Shown: piece after piece, positions 35,063 through 46,682 of the stretch | Numbering within the stretch: position 1 is the first letter of the stretch | How the letters are laid out: every line of letters begins with the position of its first letter | Assembly: GCA_026120035.1 (NCBI GenBank) | Contig: JALRME010000008.1 | Span: 868,001-932,000 of the forward strand | Source: Coleophoma eucalyptorum | Taxonomy: Eukaryota; Ascomycota; Leotiomycetes; Helotiales; Dermateaceae | Length of the DNA stretch: 64,000 nucleotides | Direction: 5' to 3' | The notes under the pieces: model-generated | What the model was told of the DNA's origin: nothing | What the model saw: only the letters and a program-made list of their open reading frames with translations | The model's database searches: none | Translations under genes and position numbers: made by a program

Positions 35063-37658
35063 TTACAGGGGTTTTGGCCAAAGAGATATCTGAGAAATTA
35101 CACCAGACGAAAAAAGATCCACGTTATCCATTGGATCTGCAGGAGTTGGTGATGTGGCTCTATCATTAGTTAACCCAAAAGCCGAGTTTCTATCTCTGCT
35201 TGTGCGCATTTCTGATGTTGATAGAGCTGCTGGTGATTTTACAAGATCTAGTGGAGCTTCTAGTTCTTCTCTTTCGTCTGCTCTGCTCTCTTGTTCTCTG
35301 ACGTCAGTCGTAGTGCTGACATCTAAAGCTGAATTCCTTCTATCCTCATTTGGACCAATTCGTTCTGGACTTGCAACACCAACACCTATATGGACTTCCA
35401 TCTGCTCGTACTCGTCATCTGTCAAAACTGAGAAGATACGTGTCGCATGCTCCACCATGAGCTCAAATGGGTGTTTGTGCATATCTTCCAAATTTCCTGG
35501 GCGCTTCGGTATAAACTCTATGTCTTCATCAGAATCGTCATTCCTCCAGGAACTCAGTGAAACGTCAGCTGCATTTCTTTGCACAGCCAGACTCTTTAGA
35601 TCCTTTATCTGATTTTTCAACATTGCATTATCTAGGCTCAAGCGGCTTTTTACCGCGTTGGTTTCCCATCCAGGAACTCCACGTAGCGTTATTAAACGTT
35701 CGCAAAATTCGATGCAGTAAGTTATATCGAAAGAGGCTATGTAGGTGAGATTCAAATAGGCATCGATATAGCTCAGGCGGTTAATGAGAGAGCTTTTGAT
35801 GAAGGTCAGGCAAGTGTTAAGGAGATCGAGACGGGTTTGGATGCTATGCTGTTGCATTTCAATGGTATTTAAGAAGCTGCCAACGGTCTCTTGTCCTCGA
35901 AGATTCATTGTGTTGTCATGGCCGAGAAAAGGCTGAAAAGAAGGATCCCCGATGGTGACTTTGTAGAGCATCATTTCCAATACTTGAAAATGGGATTTTA
36001 TGAATCCTATTTATTTCATAGTTAGTTTTGTAACTGGAAGCGGGTCAGGTAACACTGAAACTGAGGGACTCACGGTCGAGCCTTAGCTCTGCGGACAAGG
36101 ATTCCCTCAAGTTATCAATTTGCTTCTGGAACCCAACCACTACGACATTGAGCGGCACATCTATCTGTCTGGATATTTCTCGAGAGGTTCTAAATATCAG
36201 GATATCTTGTGCGAGCTGCTCAATTTTCACCAGGATAAGCACCCGCTGATCGATGGGCTGCTTGGAGGAGTGCGTCTGCAGCATTTTGCACAAGTGATCG
36301 AAGGAGCGAATCTGGGAACAAGCTTCTGGCGTCTCATAAATAGTGAAGATTCTAATTCATACTTGTTAGATTGCAGTTATAAAGTATAAATACTCTTGAG
36401 CATTTCTTGGAAGTTAAGTGCAAAATGTTGACAGGGAGAACTTACACGCTCGATAGATAATACCACCCGCAATAGGCACGTCCCTGTTCTAAAGAGTCAT
36501 TGCTCATACTCCCAACGCGTTCATTCCAAAAGGTTTGGGTTTTTGGTTTGAAGTTGGGTGATATACACAACGACTGAAGTAATCCTAGGAGATTAGTGAG
36601 CTGATACTTGGTAAGGTGCCAGTGAAACCTGCGCGATATATATCAGCTATGTTAAAAGTAAAGACAGTGGTTCCCGTGATCGAACGAAAAATACTGCTGT
36701 AATGCTCACCATGCGATAAGTACCAGTAACCCCTGGACTACATCGAAGCTCTTTTGCGGCTTCAATAGCACTGCATCAGTAAGATCAGTTAAGAGTCTTT
36801 TCCCAAGTCTGGCATGCCTGGCCTCTTCCTGCCACAGTGCTGCCATCTTGACAGCTCTCCAGAGAAAGGGCCGTTGTCGCCGATTATCCAAGCCGGCTAG
36901 ATCTGATGGCACAACCACAAAGGGGAAAAGAGGTAACATCTGTGTGCGATACCGCTCCAGGATGCCGATGGCCTCTTGATCACGCCTCTCTGTGGCGGTG
37001 GATGCGCCTTGCAGCCCCATTCTCTTTGAATGAACCGCCACAGAAGGCTGCGTGTCACGGTTCGATGTTTTTAGTAATTCCGGTCTAGCATCGTTGTCAA
37101 CAATAGACCCTTGGTCACCCACGTCAACATTGTCCCAAGCGGCAGCGCCTCCTATGACCTCGACTTCATCGGCAACCTGGGCTCGTGATATTGGAGCAGA
37201 CAATTCATCTGGCGAAGAGTCTTGCAAAGTGGACTCAGCTATCCCATGGCTGCTATCAACGGCAGAGAGACGAGAAGAGAGCTCCTCAAGCCGTCGCTCG
37301 AGCGCCTCCATGCGTGATGGTTTCTTCATGGCCTGTTCTTGCTTTCGCTTGCGCTTGCGTGGCAAAGGAGGAGGTTGAGAGCTGCATTCTTTCCAAAGAC
37401 GATTGCATCTTGAAAGCCATAGTTAGTATTTAGCTTAGAAAGAATGAGAATAAGGATGAGAGATGAATCTGCAAGAGATATGCCAACGCATATTACTTCT
37501 CTTGCATTCATTCTTTTATGAGCTTATAATAAAGAGATTTGTCATGCAAAAGCTGCCTACCTTGCGCATATATCTGAAGAAGGCCGTGGGACACATTTTG
37601 CTTTGGCTTTTGCACATGTCATACAGGCCCGCGGACCTGAATTGATGGCTGGATCCAT
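35063..37658 (-). CDS. Zn2Cys6 transcription factor (Leu3/War1-like cluster layout)
   Basis: Five exons: 37658-37561, 37408-36710, 36628-36446, 36351-36074, 36006-35063; 733 aa. The zinc cluster spans intron 1: C12, C15, C22 in exon 1 and C31, then C34 and C41 in exon 2. The CAKAKAKC and CNRLWKEC pieces are typical of this class. A basic run PRKRKRK and a coiled-coil-like RMEALERRLEELSSRL follow, then the middle region GLLVLIAWFHWHLTKYQLTNLLGL. The intron 3 donor has two overlapping GT choices and the acceptor at 36352 was chosen to avoid a stop; the other joins are clear. The C-terminal half is poorly conserved and acidic. The target genes are unknown. Confidence 0.82.
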
Positions 37659-38457
37659 CTTCGATCAAAGGTTCTTTTCTACGGTACCCCCATAGCTTTG
37701 GCCTTAGGCATCTATTAGCCTGCACCGGTATCGAGGAGACAGGGCAGTTTTTGCGAAAGGAAAAGAAGGACGCAGTGGGAATATAATCGGGGTTGCTGTA
37801 TCTTCCCGGCGTCGCCCGGACGGAAGATGTTCCCTCCGCCTCTATCGGGAGCGGAGGACATGACACGATGAAATCGACTCCGTCCCTATTGGCCAATCAG
37901 CATGGATATGAACCAAGTACTGCTTACTGCGATCAACGGAACACTGCCTTCTTAGTCACAGGCACCCTGGCCTTCTTGGGGTCGGTACAATGCACGAATC
38001 ATAGGCCTAGCAAGCAATATTTCTCTTGCACCGCCAACTTAACATTATGCTTAGAGAATGACTAAGCTGATAAACTCTTAGAATGCTGAGATGACTCTGA
38101 TTCGGAAAGAACTTAAGATTGTATGAAGCAATTTCCGACACGGAAGAAAAGCATTAAAGGTAAGTGAATGTAAGTACAAGGCGAATTTGTATTTATTACT
38201 AACGAAGTATTGAAAATCGTTCGCGAGGTAGTAGAGGACCTACGGAGAAAAGTCCACGAGGAAGGCTACGCAAACGTCTGATCAAAGAAGCAGAGCAGGG
38301 CTTTGGAGGAAAAGAGCTAGAGAATAGTTCAATTTATTTTTAATTCAAATTAGAAATAAATGAGTATATAGCTCGTAGGACAAGGTCCGAGGCAGAAATT
38401 TGAGATTTATAGGCGAGTACCTTGTAAGTCGCGATATAGCAAAGTATAAAATTCTAC
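37659..38457. other. Intergenic region with a possible gene remnant
   Basis: The first part is the regulator's promoter. Around 38175-38270 on the plus strand a short frame reads like a helical protein fragment (EVLKIVREVVEDLRRKVHEEG) and then ends at stops. This may be a relic; I recognise no family. Confidence 0.35.
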
Positions 38458-38964
38458 TTAGCCCCACATTTGGCATATAATAAGTGTCTCTTCAACACAC
38501 ATAAGCTCCCAGTAGGTGCTATCTAGAAGAACAGCATAAACTCCAGCGTAGTCATCAGCCTTAAACCGCTTCTTCACATCAGACTCTTCATAAAACAGTT
38601 CCTCCCCTTCTAGTCCAGGAGTTCTTTGTCCCTCCTCTTCTGGCTCATGTGCATCTGCTGTAATAATCGTAAAATAGAACCCCTCAGGCAGACTTGCCTT
38701 TGTATGGTCTATAACGCTGGCTATACTGTCCTTGTCGACATATAGAAAGAAATTATACCGCGCTATGGATGAACGCTTAGATAGGAGCTCATCGCTTTTC
38801 ACACGACTTTCCTGTATCTCTTTGAGCCCTTCTGACTTTAGCCAGTCCTCAAATCGCTGACTTGTCTTGCGAAATGATTGGTGAGATAGCGCTTTTGGTT
38901 TAGCGACTGTAACACTGTGAAGCTCTGTGAAATCTAGCACGTCATATATCCAAACTGCAAGCAT
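38458..38964 (-). CDS. Hypothetical protein
   Basis: A single open frame of 168 aa from an ATG at 38964. The composition is normal for a soluble protein (charged, few repeats) with no signal peptide, TM segment or known motif. The acidic middle (EPEEEGQ) precedes a C-terminus ending in CQMWG. The surrounding DNA is AT-rich and no partner gene is adjacent. It could be a terminal exon of a larger decayed gene; I found no convincing upstream exon. Confidence 0.4.
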   Translation of the reverse strand: MLAVWIYDVLDFTELHSVTVAKPKALSHQSFRKTSQRFEDWLKSEGLKEIQESRVKSDELLSKRSSIARYNFFLYVDKDSIASVIDHTKASLPEGFYFTIITADAHEPEEEGQRTPGLEGEELFYEESDVKKRFKADDYAGVYAVLLDSTYWELMCVEETLIICQMWG

Positions 38965-39466
38965 ACTTTAAGCTATCAATTCCAAGCGGTATACCACACA
39001 GGCCTGTAATAACCGTAGACTAGTATGATATTCAGACGAAACAGTGATATTAAAATTTAAGCCTTACTAGTCAACTAGCGCATCACTCAGCGTTTGGGTA
39101 AAATTCCGTATTGGAGAAGCTAGAGGTGTCCCAAACCTTAAATAGATATACTACCCTACAGAAATACTCCTTTATTTTGTTGCATACTGATTACAGTCTG
39201 GAATCATATAATTCAAATAGCATGGAGTGGACGATAGCAGTATTGGGAAAACAATGTTTGACAGAAAGAATAACAAACGGTCTATAAAAACAAGCGCTAG
39301 GAAATCCACCCGTAATCCCTGAACGAGAAACAGTATATCCCTTTTGTAACCTCCCCCATCGCCTTCCTTCACAAAAAAATCTCATCTTTTCTCTGCTTCC
39401 TCAGGTAATCTATCGCCATGCTTAGGAAACCTTCCTATTGTATATGCAATGCCTCTACCGTTGCAT
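38965..39466. other. Intergenic region
   Basis: No gene-like frame; two overlapping short minus-strand frames here lack protein character. Confidence 0.4.
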
Positions 39467-39970
39467 TTACTTGAAAACCTTAGAAACCCTGCCGTCCTTC
39501 CCCTGAGTGTCTAGAAACTCCTTCGCCAAGCCGACGTAATCAACGCCAGCACCACCTCTCTGTTGCGACGTCGTGTCGTATGGTGGAGGAGTGCTAGAAG
39601 CCTGAATCTGCCTTCTTTCGACAGTTTCAGAGCCGCCGCTCGAGTATTGGTTCTGCGTATATTGAGGTTGCTGGTACGAGTTTTGGGGCGGGGGTCCAGG
39701 GACCCAGTAACCCTGGCGTTCGTTGTTGTTCGATGCAGGGTAGTTTCCCCTTTCGTCTCCCTCGTAGCCGCGGCTTGGAGATTGATTTTGTGGATTCTGA
39801 GGTTGTTGGTATGAACCTTGTTGGCCCTGGTTCGAGTGGGCACGTTCTGCACTTCTAGGGAAGGGATTAGTTCGCTTTTTGACTTGAAGAGATCAGGGTA
39901 CGGACTTGGCAAGTTTGTTTACAGCGTAGATGCCGCCGCCGGTGAGAATTGCAGTTTTGATAAGACCCAT
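39467..39970 (-). CDS. Small Q/N-rich low-complexity protein
   Basis: Two exons: 39970-39906 and 39854-39467; 150 aa. The 51-nt intron (gtccgt/tag) joins in phase 2. Exon 1 encodes a Gly/Ile-rich hydrophobic start (GLIKTAILTGGGIYAVNKLAK). The rest is dominated by Gln, Asn, Pro, Tyr, Ser and Gly (for example QQPQNPQNQ and QYTQNQYSSGG), ending DYVGLAKEFLDTQGKDGRVSKVFK, whose charged tail looks conserved rather than random. A different frame over the same bases gives a Thr/Arg-rich shadow. Fungal genomes carry short proteins with this GGGIYAVNKL-like start; function is unknown. It may be membrane-associated and stress-related, but that is a guess. Confidence 0.7.
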
Positions 39971-40551
39971 TGTTGGAAATAGTGTGGGATGGTTATGGAT
40001 GGAGTAGAAATTGTAGGGTAAAGCGTTCGATTGATAGAAAGATATTGACGAGTAGATATAATGCTGTGATGCTGTCTGAATAATAAAAATCAAAATCACA
40101 CAAGTTGAAGCCCGCTACTTATACTCATCTCTACCATTGCTCAACTAGCTGAATGGAGGCAGCTTGTTGTCGCATCTCGTATCTGGAGCGAAAGTTTTCC
40201 TGCGCCATCGCGCATCCCGCAATTGCGTCAGATTAGCCCTCGCTACACCGTTGTTGCCATTCACGGAGACGGCTGCAGCCCTATCTCGGCGCAGCTGAGG
40301 GTGATTAAGCTTGTCGCATCGACACTACAACCTGTTCCCCTAATCGAGCTTAGGCCCTTCCATAACCGACAGCACCCCCTTTATAGCCGTACTATCGCCG
40401 TCCTGAATACTAACGCCCGTAAAGATACGACCTTTGGCTTATTTCGCGCACCCAACTGTGTTCATGCAACCAGAGGCGAGGGGTCTTTCTGTAGAGGATT
40501 GTGGTATCATATGCTTTTAAATTATCCAACTATTACTATAAATTGTACCAA
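39971..40551. other. Intergenic region
   Basis: Promoter of the small Q/N-rich gene and 3' flank of the QutR-like gene. Nothing else supported. Confidence 0.4.
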
Positions 40552-42997
40552 TTACATGGCATCCTTTTCCTGTTCTTGGTATCGCGCCAGGACCTCATGC
40601 CGCATCCTGCCTTTCGGCGCCTTTCTTCCTGTCATGAGCTCAAATTGCGCAATAGCTTGCTCGGGCAGAATTTCAAGGCCATTGACTATAGTCCAGGGCT
40701 GCCCAATTTCTCGTAAGTGACGTATTTGATGTAGAAGTGGAGTAATAAGTGGCTTATAAGCCAGCTGTGAAGCTTGTTAGTACGTTTCGATGCATACTCA
40801 AGGGTGGATATCAAACCTCAACAACAACCCCACCAGTTGGACTTGCAAGCCATTGAGCAGGGAGAGTCAAGTTTGCTGCTTGTCGATCTTTGATGGTGTG
40901 GGCGGGGATAGCAGAAATAATTATCGTAGGGAGCTGCCGTGATGGTGGCCACCCGTCAGCTGCTGAATGTATGACTTCCACGGTAAGCTCCTCATCAACT
41001 CCTGCCAGGTTTTTCTCCTGATCGTTGAAGTGATCTGCCACTTTCTGAGCTCTTTCTGCAGTTCGGTTGAAGACGTAAACTTTGCGGCAGCCTAGCTGAG
41101 TGAGCGCGAAGATTGCTGCACGAGCCATGCCACCAGCACCAATGACCAGACCCGTTGTCTTGCGTTGAATTGCATTTCGGGGGGAGATGTTCCGCTGGAG
41201 ACACTTCGTAATGCCAATCCAGTCAGTATTGTCTCCGTACCAGCCGATAACCGGCCCTGCACGACCTCGCTGCCTGGCCTGATCAACTAGGGATTCCACA
41301 CTGTTGAAGGGTGAAGTGCCACCCGGGAAAGATCTGATAGGCAGGATTGTATTCACAGCTCCAATTCGAGCTGCATCATTGCTCATCGCCTGTAGATCGG
41401 CGATGATTCCAACCTTGAAGGGCTGGCTTATACTGGCACCGCCAAAGAAAGGATCCTGGGAAAGTCGACGAAGATCTTCCAACGATGATGTTTCATACAG
41501 TTGGTAGTCATTGTCCATGCCACATACATTGTAAGCCGTCTTGTGTATAGCAGGCGACAGACTATAGAACACACTTTCGCCGAGAATGTAGAACCGAAGT
41601 GGGTCCATAACCTGTTGATGGTAGAGCGCCTTCATTGCTTCTTGAGCACTAAGAGACTCTGGGTTTCGCTTGATGATGCCTCCCAAATCAGAGAGCATGA
41701 TAGAAGAGACCGGGGTGAATGTGTGGTTGTGGACTTGAGACAAATGGCCGAAGGGGCCCAGATTGTAGGCGATAAGAATTGGTGGTGGACTCGACCGCTC
41801 AAGGGACCGAACTTCGTTTCGAAATGTAGCCACATCCTCGTTGCTGTCCCCTTTGGCTGCCATTCGGGAAATTCTCACCATATCACACCCAAGCTCTTCT
41901 CCTTTTATATACTGTGATAATAAAAGGCCATCAGACCAACTGTTTGGACAATTTTGACGTGTGTCAAAATAGTCTCCAATAATCTTGGCTCGACCCTTAG
42001 ATTGAATAAGTTGCTTGATACGTTCAGGGTTACACTTCAAATCAACAACGATATACTCAGCCCCAAGGCGCAGGGCATATTGTAGAAGTCGGAAATATAG
42101 AAGTTCGCCGATTTCACTTCGGAGTTGGTAGTCCACATCTATTATCAGAGGCACACCAATTTTCCTTCTAATTAGTGCGGTTAGCTTTGTGACATCTTTG
42201 AGGGACTCTGGTGGCTGAGTGTCGATCCGAATTTCTACAACGTCGCCACAGGAGTCGAGCTCCAGTTCATCCAAATCTAGAGATCCTTGTAGAAAGTCCG
42301 AAAGTCTAACATTTAATGAATAGGTGAAGGGGCGTTTCTCTGGTGCAACTGCCGCAATAGAGAAAGGATTATCGGAGCGTAGCAGCCAGCCAGTGATTAG
42401 GTCCACAAAGGAAGAAAAGTCTTGTTTCACGCTTTTCAACTTGAAAGAGTAGTCGGGTGAGCGTCGATCATTATGGTAAGTCGTCCCGGTGCCAGTATCC
42501 TCGCAAGTCGCATCGTAAAGATTATAATATTCTAGATTCGAGCAGTATCGATGAGTGAGATCCGCATGCTCCAATCGAGCAGCGCCGCTTTCGTCTAGCT
42601 TCAACAGACGGCTGATATGACTCGAGTTGCGGAGGATGTGAATAACGGGGTTGAGACTTGAATACTCTCGTAGCATATCCTGCGCCTCACGGGCCAAACT
42701 TCCCATCCCACATTCGATGACACAATCCCTTCGGTTCTGAAAGAGCATCTGCCGGAGAACTTCCACATTCTGGACATAGAATTCCGCGTTGCTATGTTGG
42801 CGAATATACTCGCCTCTAGATAAGCCGGTGATGGCTGTGAAGTATTGATCTTCTGTAATGAAACGTCTACCAAGCTTGGTGGCTGCGATGAAGCCTAGAG
42901 ATCTTTTACCTGACCCGCGTGACCCCACCAACACGATGGATGCGCTAGGATCGAAAGCGCGAACCGCTGGCCAACTACTGTGTTCGAGCAGAGTCAT
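40552..42997 (-). CDS. qutR: Quinate-pathway repressor (QutR/QA-1S-like, AROM C-terminal homologue)
   Basis: Two exons: 42997-40817 and 40764-40552; 797 aa. The intron uses a gtttga donor and restores VVVELAYKPLITP. It aligns in order with the last three AROM domains. The shikimate-kinase-like domain has a P-loop GSRGSGKRS (25-33) with Arg where Ser/Thr should follow GK. In the type I dehydroquinase-like domain the catalytic His is Phe344 (GDYFD), the Schiff-base Lys is Arg375 (DMVRIS) and the substrate Arg is Gln421 (LSQVHN). The C-terminal shikimate-dehydrogenase-like domain keeps SLSP, Lys528 and Asp592. Such proteins repress quinate genes by acting on the QutA activator. It is divergent from a QutA-like gene, exactly the regulatory pair expected. 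Confidence 0.93.
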
Positions 42998-43672
42998 TTT
43001 ATGATAGATGGTACCTCAGCTACTCAATCGAAAACTTTCAACTCCTTTCCAGGCATGAGATAAGTGGGCGATAAGAATTCAAAGTGAATGTGAAGTTAGC
43101 CAGTGCAGTGAGCAACGTCCTGTTCCTGTTATTAACTTTTCCAGTATAATCTCGGCCACGATGTACCTTTCCGTGCACCTTGTGCCTTTACTGGCCTTTC
43201 CTTTGCTCTCTGTTTCCGTCGTGCGAGGAGAGATAAATCTCAAAGACATGCGATGTTATCATTCCCAAGGGGTGAAGGCAGATGGGGAGCCAAACTTGCT
43301 TCAAACTGGTGGTTGTCGACATTGGTTATAGGAATCGGGTAACCGTTTATCCGGTACACTCGGTCCTACCATTCCCCCCGCTTTCAGCATTCCAACTTAG
43401 TGAAACTTTATCACAATATTCATGACATCCCATCTATCATCACATTACTTTCTATATTTCATAGGCATCGCAGTATCTTACAATTGGCTCAAGTAAACTT
43501 AGAGTCCTTTTCCTCCATCCTGCCTGTTCTGAATCCGATACAATTACTTTATCCGGGTTGTGATTGGCCCAAATGAGGTTCATGGCGACGCGCAGCAATA
43601 CCTGTTGCCAGAGGCTTCCCCGAAACTGTAAGGAGCCATTGAATTAACATTATACTGGAGAGGAAGCCGGTT
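42998..43672. promoter_or_regulatory. Divergent promoter region of the qutR/qutA-like pair
   Basis: 675 bases between the two start codons. It carries a QutA/qa-1F-type operator (listed separately) and GATA-type hexamers near 43057-43072 on the repressor side, which could mediate nitrogen control. A second TTATCC half-site lies near 43548. Confidence 0.6.
43337..43352. promoter_or_regulatory. qa-1F/QutA-type 16-bp operator
   Basis: GGGTAACCGTTTATCC matches 15 of 16 positions of the Neurospora qa activator consensus GGRTAARYRYTTATCC (the mismatch is position 7). It lies about 340 bp upstream of the repressor start and 320 bp upstream of the activator start. One site could serve both genes. 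Confidence 0.75.
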
Positions 43673-46183
43673 ATGTCTGCTCCGGATATAACAGAGGAGC
43701 CGACCAGACTCACGAAACCTCCCCGTAAAGGGTCAAGCAGGGCCCGCGAGGCCACGACCGGAGCATCCAGACAACGCGTTTCCCAGGCCTGTGATAAATG
43801 CCGACATAGGAGAGAAAAGTGTGATGGTCGGAAACCGAAGTGCTCAGCTTGTGTCAAGAGAAATCAGCCGTGCTCCTACGATCCTAGCGTCAAAAAACGT
43901 GGACTGCGCGAGGGTTATGTACGCCAATTGGAGGGATATACGCAGACTCTCGAGAACTATATTGAGGACCTCGAGCTCACATGTTCTATATTAATCCAGC
44001 GTGACCAGAATTCAAGGTTATCTAATCTAGAGGAGGCATGCAACTGGAAGGATGAGCTGCAGAACGCTTGGGGTGAAGAGAGGATTTCCAAAGGCTCCCG
44101 AAATTCATGGCGCCAGACCGAGCTTTTTCAAGAACTAAAAATACGAAACCCTGGTATTAAAAACCTCGACGAGAAGTTTTTTACAAGAGATCGCACTGGT
44201 GAAGAGAGCTTTCTTACCCAGGACCAAAACAACACCCACGAGGATACTCAGGACATCGATAATGGACCCGAGCCAGTAATTCTGGTGGGCAATTTCAGGG
44301 CAGAGACCGATAATAACGGGCAAGGAAGCCAAAGGGTTGATGATCCAGAGTTTGAGAAACGTGATACCAATCAAATTCCGATTGTAGGTCGTTCTCTGAA
44401 TCCAACCACAATCCCCGAGCTACCATCGCGAGCATGGCGCCTACTAGAGATTTACTTCTCGCATACTCATTCCTGGCTTCCAATTGTGGAAAGGCATGGT
44501 GTTCTAAGAGCATACCATGAGTCTTCCACGAGGGGGCGGGAAACATCCAGTGTACCCCAAAAGTCTGAGTCTCAAGCCGTATTGTGGTCAATACTAGCCT
44601 TTGCAGATATTCAGTATACGAATATCAGTACTTCAAATATGACAGAAGCAGAAACAGGCTCGCTCTCCACAGCAGATCTTTACCTCTACGCAAGAAGTTT
44701 AATTCCTGGAGAAGATGAGCTCTTTGAAATCGGGCATATCCAGTCGCTGTTGATTCTGGCTCTGTTAAATCTTGGTGTCAACAAGCTCCAGGCTGCATGG
44801 CTTCTCTCTGGTCAAGCGGTTCGAATTGCTCTTCAACTGGGACTTCACCAACCAAGAGATATGAGCTCCCAACCATCCAGCTCATTGGTCAGGACGCGCG
44901 AGAAGCATGTTATCTTGGGCTGTTTTTCGGTGGATACGCTCATATCAGCTCGACTTGGCATGCCACCTCACCTAACAGCAGAAGACATAGATCCGCTCAG
45001 AGGGATCGAAGAAAACGGTCTCGAGGAGTGGGATCCATGGTCTGACACACTTGGCTTAAAGGCACGTGGCATTTCTTCGCCTCTACCTCCAAAGATTTGC
45101 AGCACCTTCAATAATTTTTTGGTCACTCTACGCTCTCTTAATAAAATATCCCGCAATTCCTCTAGTCACGCTATGGATATTCGCTCCCCGGGGTCTGTCG
45201 CAAATAGTGTTCATGCTACCGAAAACAACGCAGAAGCCCAGAAACACCTTGCATTGGCGTGGACACAAGATGTAGACCCTTTACCTCATCACTTCAATCT
45301 ATACTTGGCACGGATGACAGTTATGATGAGCAACCTGATTCGTCGACACAAATTGTCCAATTTTGGCAACGGAGCTGAAAGCATATTAGTAGATCTTTCA
45401 CAGTTCGTCATACAAGTGCCGAAGATTCTGATCAAGTTTGAGGAAACTTTTGGTTTGGCCATAGCACCACCAACTACCGAGTACTTTGTGTCTGTCCTGG
45501 TAGACAGCCATCGTATACTAGAAAGAAGTCCTCCAATACACACCAATGCGGTAAACGAAGATTGGAGATCAACTCTGCAGGTTTATATCTCTAGAATGCA
45601 TAGAGTTTGGCCTGTTTTCGGGAACTTGAAAGAGACACTGCAAAGGGACGTAGTGAATGTAGAAAGGCCCGGCGTGATTCAGATTCAAAATGACCTAGGT
45701 TCCTTTGTCTCGAACCTTACATCAGCACCATATCGCCTGGCGTCTCCACTCAATATAGTTGACCGTGACGCCAACGCAAGCACTAACTCTCACACACTCA
45801 ACAGAATATCAGATAACCAACTCGGAACAAGTGTTTCCGAGCTACTAAGTGACTTCACTCCGATCCCAGAGAGTAGTCGTACCATTACAGCCCAACAACC
45901 GGCCCCAGAACAATCCACAATAACGCAAAATGCAACCAGTTCATTTGAGCCTCCTGGGAACGAACTTAGTCTAAGAAATAAATCTACCATTGATGGTAAG
46001 CCTTGGCACACTCTCATATATTTTGAGAATATTTATAACTCATCTACCATAGTCGACCATAACGTTATGTTCAACGAGTTCGCTATCCTCGATGCAATGG
46101 AATGGTGGGCAATTCCTGTTTTCATTCACGATTACCAGCGCTTACAAACGATAGGACTGGCACCTATGACCAGAGTTTATTAA
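43673..46183 (+). CDS. qutA: Zn2Cys6 activator, QutA/QA-1F-like
   Basis: A single exon of 836 aa, close to the usual length of the quinate activator. The zinc cluster is C40, C43, C50, C57, C60, C67, preceded by RQRVSQACDKCR and followed by KKRGLREGYVRQLE, the linker typical of the QutA/XlnR-related group. A fungal-specific transcription factor middle domain follows (HSWLPIVERHGVLRAYHE, VLWSILAFADIQ, LLILALLNLG, QAVRIALQLGLHQP, EKHVILGCFSVDTLISARLG). The C-terminus is Ser/Thr-rich and ends shortly after HDYQRLQTIGLAPM. It should activate the cluster in response to quinate or shikimate unless bound by the repressor. Gene identity rests on the domain pattern and on its partner; the exact paralogue is uncertain. 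Confidence 0.85.
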   Translation: MSAPDITEEPTRLTKPPRKGSSRAREATTGASRQRVSQACDKCRHRREKCDGRKPKCSACVKRNQPCSYDPSVKKRGLREGYVRQLEGYTQTLENYIEDLELTCSILIQRDQNSRLSNLEEACNWKDELQNAWGEERISKGSRNSWRQTELFQELKIRNPGIKNLDEKFFTRDRTGEESFLTQDQNNTHEDTQDIDNGPEPVILVGNFRAETDNNGQGSQRVDDPEFEKRDTNQIPIVGRSLNPTTIPELPSRAWRLLEIYFSHTHSWLPIVERHGVLRAYHESSTRGRETSSVPQKSESQAVLWSILAFADIQYTNISTSNMTEAETGSLSTADLYLYARSLIPGEDELFEIGHIQSLLILALLNLGVNKLQAAWLLSGQAVRIALQLGLHQPRDMSSQPSSSLVRTREKHVILGCFSVDTLISARLGMPPHLTAEDIDPLRGIEENGLEEWDPWSDTLGLKARGISSPLPPKICSTFNNFLVTLRSLNKISRNSSSHAMDIRSPGSVANSVHATENNAEAQKHLALAWTQDVDPLPHHFNLYLARMTVMMSNLIRRHKLSNFGNGAESILVDLSQFVIQVPKILIKFEETFGLAIAPPTTEYFVSVLVDSHRILERSPPIHTNAVNEDWRSTLQVYISRMHRVWPVFGNLKETLQRDVVNVERPGVIQIQNDLGSFVSNLTSAPYRLASPLNIVDRDANASTNSHTLNRISDNQLGTSVSELLSDFTPIPESSRTITAQQPAPEQSTITQNATSSFEPPGNELSLRNKSTIDGKPWHTLIYFENIYNSSTIVDHNVMFNEFAILDAMEWWAIPVFIHDYQRLQTIGLAPMTRVY

Positions 46184-46682
46184 ACTTGGGCTTTACAAGC
46201 ACTGAGATTATCAATCAAGACTTTTACGAGCTCTGCCAGGATCCGAAGACGCCGCCGCTTTGACACAGTTTTGGGAAAGGGCTGAAGATGCTCAAAAATG
46301 TATCATAATCAAATCATTACATAGGGCTTATTTTATGTAAAATATAGGAATCATTATTTAAATGCTCGTCAAGGTTCATGAAAAAGATTAGGGAGATGAA
46401 GCTATATTAGGTTGCTTGCGGAGTAGTAGTTTATTCTGGCCTTTTCTGGGGAATACAGCTTCAGCAATCTGAGCAGACCTCGTATTAAGAAAATCATAGT
46501 AACAGCATGAATACAAGAGAAATATAGTGATAGCGAGGTGTATAAGAGTTTACAATAGAGCAAGGGATAATTTCAATCTATTCTATAAGTTCAGGTAAAG
46601 ACATGGGAGCTACTTATGTAGCTATAAGCCAATACAAATCTAGAAGCTCTTCAAAAACAAAACATTGGATATTGCCACCTAT
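46184..46682. other. Intergenic region between convergent genes
   Basis: AT-rich 3' flanks of the activator and the first dehydrogenase. No other feature. Confidence 0.4.

Noticed and set aside
39511..39912. 133-codon Thr/Arg-rich minus-strand frame
   Set aside because: It is an off-frame reading of the Q/N-rich exon; the spliced frame gives a coherent protein with conserved-looking ends.
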